A stretch of 9,008 bases of DNA from an uncultured Eubacteriales bacterium (GCA_900549885.1 URQA01000103.1:1-9008); one strand, 5' to 3'. Numbered from the stretch's first letter, positions 1-5,807 are shown. Program-made: numbers and translations. The notes: generated by a model not told the origin, from the sequence alone.

Positions 1-553
1 CGTAGTCTTTTATGGTCATGCGCGGGTCGCTCGACTTGATGGGCGTCTGCCCCTTCCCCTTGGCGACGATCTGCTGGTTAAACAGCTCACCTGCGGCTTC
101 CCGGGCAAAGCGCGTGACCAGTATGTTGTTCTTGCGCATCACGCGGCGCACGGTGAGGATGGTGCCCTCGGTGGGCTTCATGACCGCCTTGTAGGCGGCC
201 CGGACCCCCTCGTTGAGGGCGGCGGCAAAGGCGACACCGTCGGCGGTGTCCATCTCCTTCAGACTTTTGGCTACGCCCCGGAATAGCAAGGACAGGATGA
301 CCCCGGAATTGCCCCGGGCGCCCCGCAGCAGGGCGGAGGCATTGGTGGAGGCGGCCTGGCCGATGGAACGGGAGGGCTTTTTCTTGGCCTCGGCGGCAGC
401 GGTGCCGATGGTGAGGGACATATTGGTGCCGGTGTCGCCGTCGGGGACGGGGAACACGTTGAGTTCGTTGATGCTCTGCTTCTGGGCGTTGATGGCAGCG
501 GAGGCATGGACGATCATGCGCTGGAACAACGCCCCGTCGATACAGTCGATCAT
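1..553 (-). CDS. fakA: FakA/YloV-type DhaL-domain protein, N-terminal part (runs off left edge)
   Basis: FakA is the ATP-binding subunit of the fatty acid kinase that phosphorylates exogenous fatty acids presented by FakB; its N-terminal DhaL (Dak2) domain binds the nucleotide. The 184 visible residues contain the DhaL signature PDGDTGTN (residues 37-44), which holds the Mg-binding aspartates, then RGARGNSGVILS (77-88) and YKAVMKPTEGTILTV (121-135). The ATG at 553 follows an AAAGGA site about 10 bases upstream. It lies 34 bases downstream of the asp23 stop, the usual asp23-fakA order, so the two are probably co-transcribed. After residue 135 the expected helix-rich family sequence is replaced by an unrelated basic stretch (RRVMRKNNILVTRF and on) that stays open to the window edge. 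Neither of the other two minus frames restores the family sequence there. Full-length relatives are about 550 residues, so most of the gene is outside the window or lost. The DhaL identity is firm; gene integrity is uncertain. Confidence 0.85.
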   Translation of the reverse strand, partial: MIDCIDGALFQRMIVHASAAINAQKQSINELNVFPVPDGDTGTNMSLTIGTAAAEAKKKPSRSIGQAASTNASALLRGARGNSGVILSLLFRGVAKSLKEMDTADGVAFAAALNEGVRAAYKAVMKPTEGTILTVRRVMRKNNILVTRFAREAAGELFNQQIVAKGKGQTPIKSSDPRMTIKDY

Positions 554-587
554 AGCTCGTTAATTCCTTTCTCTTGACCGGGGAGGC

Positions 588-938
588 TCACCCGATCACC
601 ATAGAATCGATACAGACGTTGACGCTGCGCACTTCCACCCCGGTCAGGCGGGTGACGTCATATTGGACGCGGTTCATAATCGAACGGCTGATTTCAGTCA
701 GGTTTACACCATTGTCCACGATAATATGCAGCTCGATGGTGACGGCGCCGTCCTCGTGGTTAATGACCTTGACGCCCTTGGACATGGATTCCCGCCGGAG
801 CAGGTGAACCAGGCCGTCCGTCTTGGAGCGCACGGCCATTCCCTTGACGCCGTAACAGCTGGTGGCAACGGCACCGGTGATATTGGTAAAGACCTCGCTT
901 CCAATGCGGATCTGACCTTTGTCGGTTTGTATCTTCAT
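588..938 (-). CDS. Asp23/Gls24 family envelope stress response protein
   Basis: This is a 116-residue Asp23/Gls24-family protein. These are small cytoplasmic or membrane-associated proteins linked to envelope stress, almost always encoded just before the FakA-type gene, as here. Visible family features are the N-terminal G-x-I-x-I-G-S-E-V-F block (residues 8-17), the GAVATSCYGVKGM stretch (22-34), the D-G-A-V-T-I-E-L-H-I-I-V strand (63-74) and a terminal valine-rich strand ending VRSVNVCIDSMVIG. An in-frame ATG ten codons further upstream is rejected because AAAGGAAGGG sits directly before the ATG at 938, at proper spacing, and the shorter start gives the family's usual N-terminus. A promoter is visible at 998-1026. 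Unlike true Asp23 of Staphylococcus, this is the short YloU-like form. Confidence 0.93.
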   Translation of the reverse strand: MKIQTDKGQIRIGSEVFTNITGAVATSCYGVKGMAVRSKTDGLVHLLRRESMSKGVKVINHEDGAVTIELHIIVDNGVNLTEISRSIMNRVQYDVTRLTGVEVRSVNVCIDSMVIG

Positions 939-997
939 GGGACCCTTCCTTTCTTCAGGGAGTAGCAAGAGAATCGCTGGTATTCATTCGTTTCTAT

Positions 998-1026
998 ATT
1001 GTATTCTATTTCCAGGAAAAATACAA
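998..1026 (-). promoter_or_regulatory. Sigma-A-like promoter of asp23-fakA
   Basis: On the minus strand a -35 TTGTAT (1021-1026) and a -10 TACAAT (998-1003) are separated by exactly 17 bases. The predicted start is near 991, about 50 bases before the Asp23-family start codon. It is back to back with the promoter at 1087-1115. Confidence 0.6.
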
Positions 1027-1086
1027 GAGCGGTTTTCCCTTTTTGTACGCAATGTAAAGACCGCATCATTTTTTTGCAATTGGGGA

Positions 1087-1115
1087 TTGTATTTTTCCCC
1101 CAGTTCGTGTACACT
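1087..1115 (+). promoter_or_regulatory. Sigma-A-like promoter of the 63-residue membrane protein
   Basis: A -35 TTGTAT (1087-1092) and a -10 TACACT (1110-1115) have a 17-base spacer. The predicted start near 1122 lies just upstream of the AGGAGGAGGG ribosome binding site at 1131-1140. It has the same -35 hexamer and spacing as the divergent asp23 promoter. Confidence 0.55.
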
Positions 1116-1147
1116 AGTACTACCATCTTCAGGAGGAGGGACTTCAC

Positions 1148-1339
1148 ATGAAAGTCGCCCGTTTTGTATTAAAATGCGTGGCGTTGGGGTTGACAGTGGC
1201 CACTGCGGCCTGCCTGCTCATTGCGTATTGGGACAAGCTCATGGACTTTTTCTATAATCTTGCCGACAGGGTAGAGGAACGGAAGTCCGCCCATTTCTGC
1301 GACGACGAGTTCGAGGATTACGCTGACTGCGACCTGTGA
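1148..1339 (+). CDS. 63-residue single-span membrane protein, unknown function
   Basis: I do not recognise a named family. The 63-residue product begins MKVARFVLK, continues into one hydrophobic helix (about residues 7-27, through ACLLIAYW), then a mixed-charge segment (LADRVEERKS, 38-47), and ends in an acidic tail (DDEFEDYADCDL). The basic N-terminus before the helix suggests N-in topology, with the acidic tail outside; a signal peptide is the less likely alternative. The start is well supported by AGGAGGAGGG seven bases upstream and a promoter at 1087-1115, and the gene ends nine bases before a strong terminator, so it is its own transcription unit. It is divergent from asp23-fakA and convergent with the membrane cassette. 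The three cysteines (10, 22, 51) and the C-terminal DC are notable but unexplained. Confidence 0.8.
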   Translation: MKVARFVLKCVALGLTVATAACLLIAYWDKLMDFFYNLADRVEERKSAHFCDDEFEDYADCDL

Positions 1340-1348
1340 ACAGAGTAT

Positions 1349-1382
1349 AAAATTCCCCCGGCCAAACGGCCGGGGGAATTTT
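1349..1382. terminator. Bidirectional intrinsic terminator
   Basis: A perfect inverted repeat with a 15-base stem (AAAATTCCCCCGGCC) and a four-base AAAC loop is flanked by A-runs on the left and T-runs on the right. It therefore works for the 63-residue gene on plus and for the membrane cassette on minus. The minus-strand stop codon TAA at 1382-1384 touches its edge. Confidence 0.92.
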
Positions 1383-1531
1383 TACTTTTTCCGCCACCTG
1401 CGGACGAGAATGGCGGTGATCACGATCACCGCCGCGATGAGCAGCAGCACCGGCCAGTATCTGCCCGCGTAGTACCAGGCCAGGTCAAAGGGGCTGAAGA
1501 TCACGTCGGCCAGGATGGGGATGAGCGACAT
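1382..1531 (-). CDS. Small single-span membrane protein, fifth of the tandem row
   Basis: A 49-residue product of unknown function, read directly from the minus strand. It starts MSLIPILADVIFSPFDLAW, has a short aromatic segment (YYAGRYW, 20-26), then one hydrophobic helix (about 27-43, LLLIAAVIVITAIL) and ends in the basic tail RRWRKK. The basic end predicts a cytoplasmic C-terminus. The ATG at 1531 is preceded by GAGGTGA at good spacing, placed just after the stop of the broken neighbour, which supports both the start and translation in series. The stop TAA abuts the terminator, so this is the last gene of the cassette. Shared layout with the three other intact copies, rather than identity, is the argument for a common family; it has a PFDLAW where the others have ALDI/ALDL. 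Confidence 0.72.
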   Translation of the reverse strand: MSLIPILADVIFSPFDLAWYYAGRYWPVLLLIAAVIVITAILVRRWRKK

Positions 1532-1543
1532 GTTGTGTTCACC

Positions 1544-1648
1544 TCACTTTTTGCGCCTGCGCAGAAGCCAAAGGATGACTGCCGCAGGCAACGGGATACC
1601 AGCACCGGGTCACCGGGAAACGGGAGAGCCGATGGCGGGCGGTTCCAT
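1544..1648 (-). pseudogene. Probable broken copy of the small single-span membrane protein (in-frame TGA)
   Basis: On the minus strand an ATG at 1648, preceded by GAAGG eight bases upstream, opens a frame of 12 residues (MEPPAIGSPVSR). It then meets TGA at 1610-1612 and continues in the same frame as PGAGIPLPAAVILWLL followed by RRRKK and a stop. The second half has the same hydrophobic-then-basic ending as the neighbouring small proteins, and the stop sits at the usual distance before the next ribosome binding site. The hydrophobic part is only about 12 residues, shorter than in the intact copies. The simplest reading is a decayed copy; readthrough or a sequencing error at TGA are alternatives. 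No selenocysteine context is apparent, though I could not fold the RNA. Confidence 0.45.
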
Positions 1649-1691
1649 GGGTTTGCCTTCAAAATGGCGGGCCGCCGGACCTGATGGGTCA

Positions 1692-1838
1692 TTATTTCCG
1701 ATGGCTCACCACAAACGCGGTGAACGCCACCGCAAGGATGACGAGTAGGATGACCCAGAGCAGTCCTTCGAGAGCGGCGGACCTGTCCGCGATGAGGTCC
1801 AGAGCAGCGGGGAAGGGGCTGGTTTGGCAGATCGTCAT
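1692..1838 (-). CDS. Small single-span membrane protein, third of the tandem row
   Basis: A 48-residue product of unknown function, read from the minus strand. It has N-terminal MTICQTSPFPAALDLIADRS, then one hydrophobic helix (about 26-44, LLWVILLVILAVAFTAFVV) and the tail SHRK. The P-x-A-L-D-L-I stretch matches P-V-A-L-D-I-I of the copy upstream at a similar position, which supports common descent. The ATG at 1838 has a modest AGGTG site. It lies 48 bases downstream of the previous copy's stop, and 43 bases separate its stop from the broken copy's start; neither gap shows a promoter. The overlapping 129-residue open frame at 1501-1890 on the same strand is Arg/Ser/Pro-rich and I treat it as a shadow. 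Confidence 0.7.
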   Translation of the reverse strand: MTICQTSPFPAALDLIADRSAALEGLLWVILLVILAVAFTAFVVSHRK

Positions 1839-1886
1839 AGCAGACACCTGCGAAACAGATCGTTGATCGGCACGCCGCCCGAGCTG

Positions 1887-2039
1887 TCATTTCCGCCGGG
1901 TGATGTAGACAGCCAGCAGGACGAAGATGACCAGCAGCACCAGCAGGAGCAGCAGGGCGGAGCCCACAGGCCCGCCAGGAAGCGGACCATAGATGATATC
2001 CAAAGCGACGGGGAGAAGCCCCGTGTCAAAGAAGTTCAT
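1887..2039 (-). CDS. Small single-span membrane protein, second of the tandem row
   Basis: A 50-residue product of unknown function. It reads MNFFDTGLLPVALDIIYG, a Gly/Pro linker (PLPGGPVG, 19-26), one long hydrophobic helix (about 27-46, rich in Leu and Val) and the basic end TRRK. The start ATG at 2039 is preceded by GGAGGG seven bases upstream, and that site immediately follows the TAA of the previous copy, leaving only 12 bases between genes. This tight spacing and strong site make it the best supported of the small genes that overlapping frames conceal. The positive-inside rule gives an extracytoplasmic N-terminus and cytoplasmic tail. An overlapping 64-residue frame (1835-2029) is Cys/Ser/Trp-rich and looks like a shadow. 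Confidence 0.75.
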   Translation of the reverse strand: MNFFDTGLLPVALDIIYGPLPGGPVGSALLLLLVLLVIFVLLAVYITRRK

Positions 2040-2051
2040 ACGGTTCCCTCC

Positions 2052-2204
2052 TTATTTTCGTCCGTCCCGGCGAATGAGCACAACTGTGAGTACGATGGCC
2101 AGAAGCACCAGCGCTGCGGCCCATACTAGGGCGGTGCTGGAGGGCGGTTCCTCCGGGGAAATGGAAGGAATGTCCAGCGCTAGGTCCCAAATCTTCGCCA
2201 TCAT
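2052..2204 (-). CDS. Small single-span membrane protein, first of the tandem row
   Basis: A 50-residue product of unknown function. It reads MMAKIWDLALDIPS, a Ser/Glu/Pro segment (ISPEEPPSS, 15-23), a hydrophobic helix (about 25-44, LVWAAALVLLAIVLTVVLI) and the basic end RRDGRK. I chose the ATG at 2204 over a longer 90-residue frame beginning at 2324. The shorter start overlaps the upstream gene's stop as ATGA, has GGAGGG about six bases before it, and yields a protein the same size as its neighbours; the extra 40 residues would lie wholly inside the upstream gene. The coupling to the 110-residue membrane protein implies the two are made together. Confidence 0.75.
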   Translation of the reverse strand: MMAKIWDLALDIPSISPEEPPSSTALVWAAALVLLAIVLTVVLIRRDGRK

Positions 2205-2533
2205 AAGACCCTCCAGATCAAGGCGTTGAGCAGCACCCCGCTGCAATAGGAGAAGCCGTTGGCGCACAAGGAGAATAAGAAGGCCGGGCGGGTGTCCCGC
2301 CCCCACTTCCGGTAGGCCAGCCACTCAGATACCACCGCAAAGAGCTCCAGCCCGACAGTGAGGGCGATCCCGCCTCCCAGCAGGTGGTGCAGGCTGACCA
2401 CGATGGGGTTGGTGACCACATTGACCAGGAGCAGCAGCAGCCAATCCCAGCGGTCCTTCACCCCCCACAGCAGGGCCAGCAGTCCCTCCAAGATCAGGGT
2501 CAGGGCCAGGGAGACGGCCAGGGAGGTCAGCAT
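2201..2533 (-). CDS. Multi-spanning membrane protein of unknown function (110 residues)
   Basis: I do not recognise a named family with certainty. Four hydrophobic segments can be seen: about residues 4-23, 31-48, 52-72 and 84-107. The first two are separated by a short charged turn (VKDRWD, 25-30). The segment VNVVTNPIVVSL (37-48) has an N-x-x-T-N-P pattern and is followed by HHLLGGGIAL; E63 and E70 lie within or beside the third helix, and YRKWGRDTR (74-82) is the only strongly basic loop. The ATG at 2533 overlaps the end of the MFS-like gene by seven bases, with AAGGGAG upstream, and the stop overlaps the first small gene as ATGA. It is therefore translationally linked on both sides, which suggests a role with the carrier and the small proteins. 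Confidence 0.8.
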   Translation of the reverse strand: MLTSLAVSLALTLILEGLLALLWGVKDRWDWLLLLLVNVVTNPIVVSLHHLLGGGIALTVGLELFAVVSEWLAYRKWGRDTRPAFLFSLCANGFSYCSGVLLNALIWRVL

Positions 2534-3552
2534 TTCTCATTCTCTCCCTTCAGGCCCAGTAGGAGCAGGATGGCGGAAACCAGGGCGGTCAGGGCCATGG
2601 CCCAGGGCTGGATCAGGACGGAGGGCCAGCCCAGCCAAGTGGGCAGGAAGCCCAGAAACAGGGCGAAGGTGAGCAGGCCGAAGGCAAAGCCTTTGGCCCC
2701 GGGTATGAGCCGGGCCGCCGCCCACAGGGTAATGGGCATGGTCATGTTGAATAGGAACACTGCAGCCGTGCCCAGCACAGACACCGGGGCGAACAAATAG
2801 CAGACCGCCGCCAGTCCCAGAGAGAGGACTGTGGCCCGGCGAGGGCCCATGGCGTCGCACAGAAAGCCGCCGGCGGCTTTGCCCAGCACCAGGGCCAGGG
2901 TGACGATGAGCGCCCAATGACCCTCCCCCTTCCAAGGCAGGGTCTGGTTGAAGCCCATGTAGGAGCGCAGGACCACCACCGCCGTCAGCAAGGCGGCCAG
3001 CCTCCAGCTGCCGGAGGGCAGGGACAGATCCACCGGGGCGTTGCCGCTGGAAAGGCTCCCGTAAGTCCGCCGGGCGGCCAACAGGATGGCCAGGGCGGCC
3101 AGGAGAAGCAGAACCACTGGGATCCAGGTTAATAGCTGGCCCTCCCGGCCCAGGATGCCGCCAAAGTACAGTCCCAGGGCGCCGGGGGAGACGAAGATGC
3201 CCAGGGCGGCGGCCCGCTCCCGGCTGTCGTTGAGCACGTCCAGCCCGCCTCCCACGTGGAAAAGGCCGTTGCCGATGCCAGCGGTCACAGACGCGGCCAA
3301 GGCGGGCAGGACAGGCAGGTAGGCGCAGGCTACCAGAGCACAGCCCGCGGCGGCGGTCAGGCCGTTGCGGTTCCAGCCGTCGACCAGCAGGCCGAAGGGC
3401 ATTTGCAGGGCAAAGGCACAGAAATTGTATAGCAGAAGGCACAGTCCCAACTCCGGGGCGTCCAACATGGTGCGATAGACCAGAAAGGCGCAGGAGAAAT
3501 CAACCAGGGCGTGAGACAGGCTGTACACAGTGAGCAGCGGCTTGTGCGGCAC
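2527..3552 (-). CDS. MFS-like membrane transporter, short form (341 residues)
   Basis: This is a hydrophobic 341-residue protein with about ten to eleven membrane spans, somewhat short of the ~390-400 residues typical of the major facilitator superfamily. Two copies of a motif-A-like loop are visible: GLLVDGWNRN (54-63) in the N-half and GGFLCDAMGPRR (228-239) in the C-half. This is the expected MFS pseudo-repeat. G-I-G-N-G-L-F-H-V-G-G-G (92-103) resembles the conserved helix-4 block of fosmidomycin-resistance-type MFS exporters, but I cannot name a substrate. The start is GTG at 3552, with AGGAGGG eight bases upstream; an ATG at 3559 is in another frame. It is the first gene of the membrane cassette and no strong promoter is evident beyond a TATACG at 3588-3593 (minus). 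Confidence 0.82.
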   Translation of the reverse strand: MPHKPLLTVYSLSHALVDFSCAFLVYRTMLDAPELGLCLLLYNFCAFALQMPFGLLVDGWNRNGLTAAAGCALVACAYLPVLPALAASVTAGIGNGLFHVGGGLDVLNDSRERAAALGIFVSPGALGLYFGGILGREGQLLTWIPVVLLLLAALAILLAARRTYGSLSSGNAPVDLSLPSGSWRLAALLTAVVVLRSYMGFNQTLPWKGEGHWALIVTLALVLGKAAGGFLCDAMGPRRATVLSLGLAAVCYLFAPVSVLGTAAVFLFNMTMPITLWAAARLIPGAKGFAFGLLTFALFLGFLPTWLGWPSVLIQPWAMALTALVSAILLLLGLKGENEKC

Positions 3553-3612
3553 AGGGCATTCCCTCCTTCCTTTCTCGTATAGACGGAAAAAACACCCGAA
3601 GGTTGCGAAGCG

Positions 3613-3650
3613 TTTGAAAAAGCCCGACAGGGGGATCCGCCTGCCGGGCT
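3613..3650 (-). terminator. Intrinsic terminator of the suf-thioesterase transcript
   Basis: On the minus strand an 11-base stem (AGCCCGGCAGG pairing with CCTGTCGGGCT, one G-U pair) with an eight-base loop is followed by a T-run. It begins six bases after the thioesterase stop codon and separates that operon from the MFS-led cassette. Confidence 0.85.
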
Positions 3651-3655
3651 GTGAG

Positions 3656-4105
3656 TCAATGGTTTTGATGTTCGTCCAGGTTCAAAGGGCCGGTCATAAA
3701 GAAGGTGAACTGGCCGCTGGCCACCAGCTTGTCCTCGTCGTTGTAAAGCGAACAACGAAATACCGAGACTGTCCGCCCCACCTTTTCCGGCTCGGCCACA
3801 CAGCGCACCTTGGTGCCGGTTGTGGGCCGCAGAAAGCTGAAGCCGTAGTTGATGGTTACGGTTCCGTTGCCGGAGGAGCAGGCGGCAATGCCAGCCACTG
3901 TATCCGCCAAGGTGGCCAGGCAACCGCCATGGACGATACCCAGATAGTTGCACTTATCGGGGGTGATATCCAGCTCACCCTCGCAGTAGTCCCGGTCCAC
4001 CTTGGTCACGCGGATGCCGGTGAGGTGGGCGTAGCCTCGGACGGTGTTGATGTAATGGGCCAGCTTTTCATAGTGGCGCTGGCGCTGTTCTTCCGTCATT
4101 TCCAT
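3656..4105 (-). CDS. PaaI-family hotdog-fold thioesterase
   Basis: A 149-residue single-domain hotdog protein of the PaaI/YbgC-like acyl-CoA thioesterase group, which hydrolyses acyl- or aryl-CoA thioesters in the cytoplasm. The diagnostic stretch NYLGIVHGGCLATLADTVAG (53-72) contains the H-G-G turn (59-61) and the central-helix aspartate (D68) used in catalysis by this family. INYGFSFLRPTTGTKVRC (85-102) is the usual following beta-strand block. The ATG at 4105, with GGGAGGA about ten bases upstream, is preferred over the internal ATG at 4099. It lies 50 bases after the SufB/SufD-like stop with no visible promoter between and is followed by a terminator, so it is probably the third gene of the Fe-S operon. 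The physiological substrate cannot be told. Confidence 0.9.
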   Translation of the reverse strand: MEMTEEQRQRHYEKLAHYINTVRGYAHLTGIRVTKVDRDYCEGELDITPDKCNYLGIVHGGCLATLADTVAGIAACSSGNGTVTINYGFSFLRPTTGTKVRCVAEPEKVGRTVSVFRCSLYNDEDKLVASGQFTFFMTGPLNLDEHQNH

Positions 4106-4155
4106 GTGTGATGATCCTCCCTCGAGTTGTTTCCGATGTTCCCAATGCCGGAGTT

Positions 4156-5073
4156 TCAGCGCAGGAAGCCGTCTAGAATCTTTTGTTCCGCCTCTTCTTC
4201 GGTGAGACCCAGGGTCATGAGCTTCAGGATCTGGTCCCCGGCGATCTTGCCGATGGCCGCCTCATGAATCAGTTGGGCGTCCATGTGGTTGGCTACGATA
4301 GCGGGGATGGAGCTGACCTTGGCGCTGCCCATGATGATGGAGTCACACTGGACATGGCCAAAGCAGGCGGCGTTGCCTTCCACCTGGGGGTAGAAGATCT
4401 GCACCGATTCGTCCTGGGCCACGGATCGGGACACTACCTGAGTTCTGGAACCCTCGCCATTGAGAACAACGTCCATACGGCTCTCAGCAAACTGCTTGCC
4501 GTGGGTGAGCAGGCGTTCTGTGACCACCGCCTCGGCATTGGCTCCACATTCCACACGGGTGTACCGCTTGGTGGAGTCCACCCCCTTGATCTGGACGGTT
4601 TCCAGTTCGATGGACGCCCCTTCCTCCAGATAGACGATGGTCTGGGGATTGAGGATGCGCTCACCGTCGCCGCTGCCCTCCCCGTAGTGCTTCTCTGTGT
4701 AGCGGACCTTGGAATGCTTGCCCACGTAGAAGGTATGGATGCCGTCATGCTGGCTGCGCTGGTGGCCGTCGTTGTGGATGCCGCAGCCGGCGATGATATC
4801 CACGTCGCAGTGCTCCCCGATGAAAAAGTCATTGTATACCAGGTCAGACAGGCCGCTTTCCGTAATGATAACGGGAATATGGACCTGTTCGCCCTTGGTA
4901 AAGGGCTTGATGCGGATGTCGATGCCGGACTTATCCTGCTTGGAGGCAATTTCAATGAACTTGCTGTTCTGGCGGGCCTCCAGCTGGCCATTTTTCCGGA
5001 TATTGAACGCGCCGGAGGGCGCGCCCTTCATATTGGCGATCTGGTAGAGCAGATTGGTGTCAATGGTGTTCAT
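4156..5073 (-). CDS. smsB: SufB/SufD-type Fe-S assembly scaffold (minimal SUF-like system)
   Basis: A 305-residue SufB/SufD homologue, the scaffold partner of the SufC-like ATPase encoded just upstream. It is much shorter than E. coli SufB (~495) or SufD (~420), which matches the single-scaffold 'minimal' SUF-like (SMS) systems known from Clostridia and archaea. The C-terminal core has GHVQCDSIIMG (239-249) and IHEAAIGKI (269-277). By family comparison C243 corresponds to the cluster-building cysteine of SufB, and H270/E271 to its conserved His-Glu pair. A second Cys/His-rich turn, AGCGIHNDGHQRSQH (95-109), is also present. The start ATG at 5073 overlaps the ATPase stop as ATGA, indicating coupled synthesis. 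No SufS, SufU or SufE gene is in the window, so the sulfur donor must be encoded elsewhere. Confidence 0.9.
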   Translation of the reverse strand: MNTIDTNLLYQIANMKGAPSGAFNIRKNGQLEARQNSKFIEIASKQDKSGIDIRIKPFTKGEQVHIPVIITESGLSDLVYNDFFIGEHCDVDIIAGCGIHNDGHQRSQHDGIHTFYVGKHSKVRYTEKHYGEGSGDGERILNPQTIVYLEEGASIELETVQIKGVDSTKRYTRVECGANAEAVVTERLLTHGKQFAESRMDVVLNGEGSRTQVVSRSVAQDESVQIFYPQVEGNAACFGHVQCDSIIMGSAKVSSIPAIVANHMDAQLIHEAAIGKIAGDQILKLMTLGLTEEEAEQKILDGFLR

Positions 5074-5807
5074 GCTCCCGCCTCCTCTTGTACATAGGTG
5101 CAGGCCGACTGGGTGTTGGCCAGGATTTTGGGGAACAGCTCGTCCTTGGGGCCTTGGTCGGTGATGCGCCCGTCGGAGATGATGACGATCTCATCGGCCA
5201 GGTTGATAATGCGCTCCTGATGGGAGATAATGATAATGGTGGCCGTGCGCTTGTCGTGGATGAACCGGAAGGTCTCGGTGAGCTTGGCGAAGGACCACAG
5301 GTCGATGCCCGCCTCCGGTTCGTCAAAGATCATCAGGGGGGATTGCCGGGCCAGGATGGAGGCAATCTCAATGCGTTTGACCTCGCCGCCAGACAGGGAG
5401 GTGTCTACCTCGCGGTCGATATAATCGGCCGCGCACAGGCCTACCTGGGTGAGCAGCTGGCAGCCGTCGGCCCGGCTCAGGCTATGGCTGCCCGAAGCCA
5501 GGCTCAACAGGTCACGCACCCGCAGCCCCTTAAACCGGGGGGGCTGCTGAAAGCCGTAACTGATGCCTCGGCGGGCGCGTTCGGTGATGGACAAGGGGGT
5601 GATATCCTCGCCATTCCAGAGAATCTGGCCGGAGGTGGCCTGATTTAGACCCATGATGGTTTTGGCCAAGGTGGTTTTGCCGCCTCCGTTGGGGCCGGTA
5701 ACCACTAGAAACGTGCCGTCCTTTACTGTCAGTGAGACATCCCGCAGGATATCCACCGCGCCCTTTTCCCCGTCAGCGGAAAAGGAAAGATGCTTTAATT
5801 CCAACAT
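5070..5807 (-). CDS. smsC: SufC-like Fe-S assembly ABC ATPase
   Basis: A 245-residue soluble ABC ATPase that powers Fe-S cluster assembly on the SufB/SufD-like scaffold. All catalytic motifs are intact: Walker A GPNGGGKT (38-45), Q-loop Q87, signature LSGGE (138-142), Walker B LMIFDEPEAG (158-167) and the switch histidine H196. The DEPEAGID variant after Walker B and the FQQPPRFKG stretch after the Q-loop are typical of SufC-like proteins rather than transporters, and no membrane partner is encoded. The frame is open further upstream to 5852, but the ATG at 5807 is chosen because GGGAG lies eight bases before it and the family N-terminus begins there (MLELKHLSF). It is the first gene of the operon driven from 5873-5901. 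Confidence 0.93.
   Translation of the reverse strand: MLELKHLSFSADGEKGAVDILRDVSLTVKDGTFLVVTGPNGGGKTTLAKTIMGLNQATSGQILWNGEDITPLSITERARRGISYGFQQPPRFKGLRVRDLLSLASGSHSLSRADGCQLLTQVGLCAADYIDREVDTSLSGGEVKRIEIASILARQSPLMIFDEPEAGIDLWSFAKLTETFRFIHDKRTATIIIISHQERIINLADEIVIISDGRITDQGPKDELFPKILANTQSACTYVQEEAGA

Noticed and set aside
935..1147. 70-residue minus-strand frame over the asp23 upstream region
   Set aside because: It crosses both predicted promoters and the plus-strand ribosome binding site, has no ribosome binding site of its own, and overlaps the asp23 start.
1544..1609. IPLPAAVILWLL-RRRKK resembling a PEP-CTERM or cell-wall sorting tail
   Set aside because: The hydrophobic stretch is too short, no exported domain precedes it, and no exosortase or sortase gene is in view. 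The neighbouring micro-proteins explain the pattern better.
1501..1890. 129-residue minus-strand frame
   Set aside because: Composition is Arg/Ser/Pro-rich without domain features, and it overlaps two small membrane proteins that have their own ribosome binding sites.
2537..3442. 301-residue minus-strand frame inside the MFS-like gene
   Set aside because: It is rich in Arg, Pro and Gly, out of frame with a clear multi-span protein, and has no proper start signal.
4183..5097. 304-residue plus-strand open frame
   Set aside because: It lies fully antisense to the SufB/SufD-like scaffold with its conserved motifs; it is a high-GC mirror frame with no ribosome binding site or family resemblance.
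5088..5648. 186-residue plus-strand open frame
   Set aside because: It is antisense to the SufC-like ATPase, whose Walker and signature motifs fix the coding strand.
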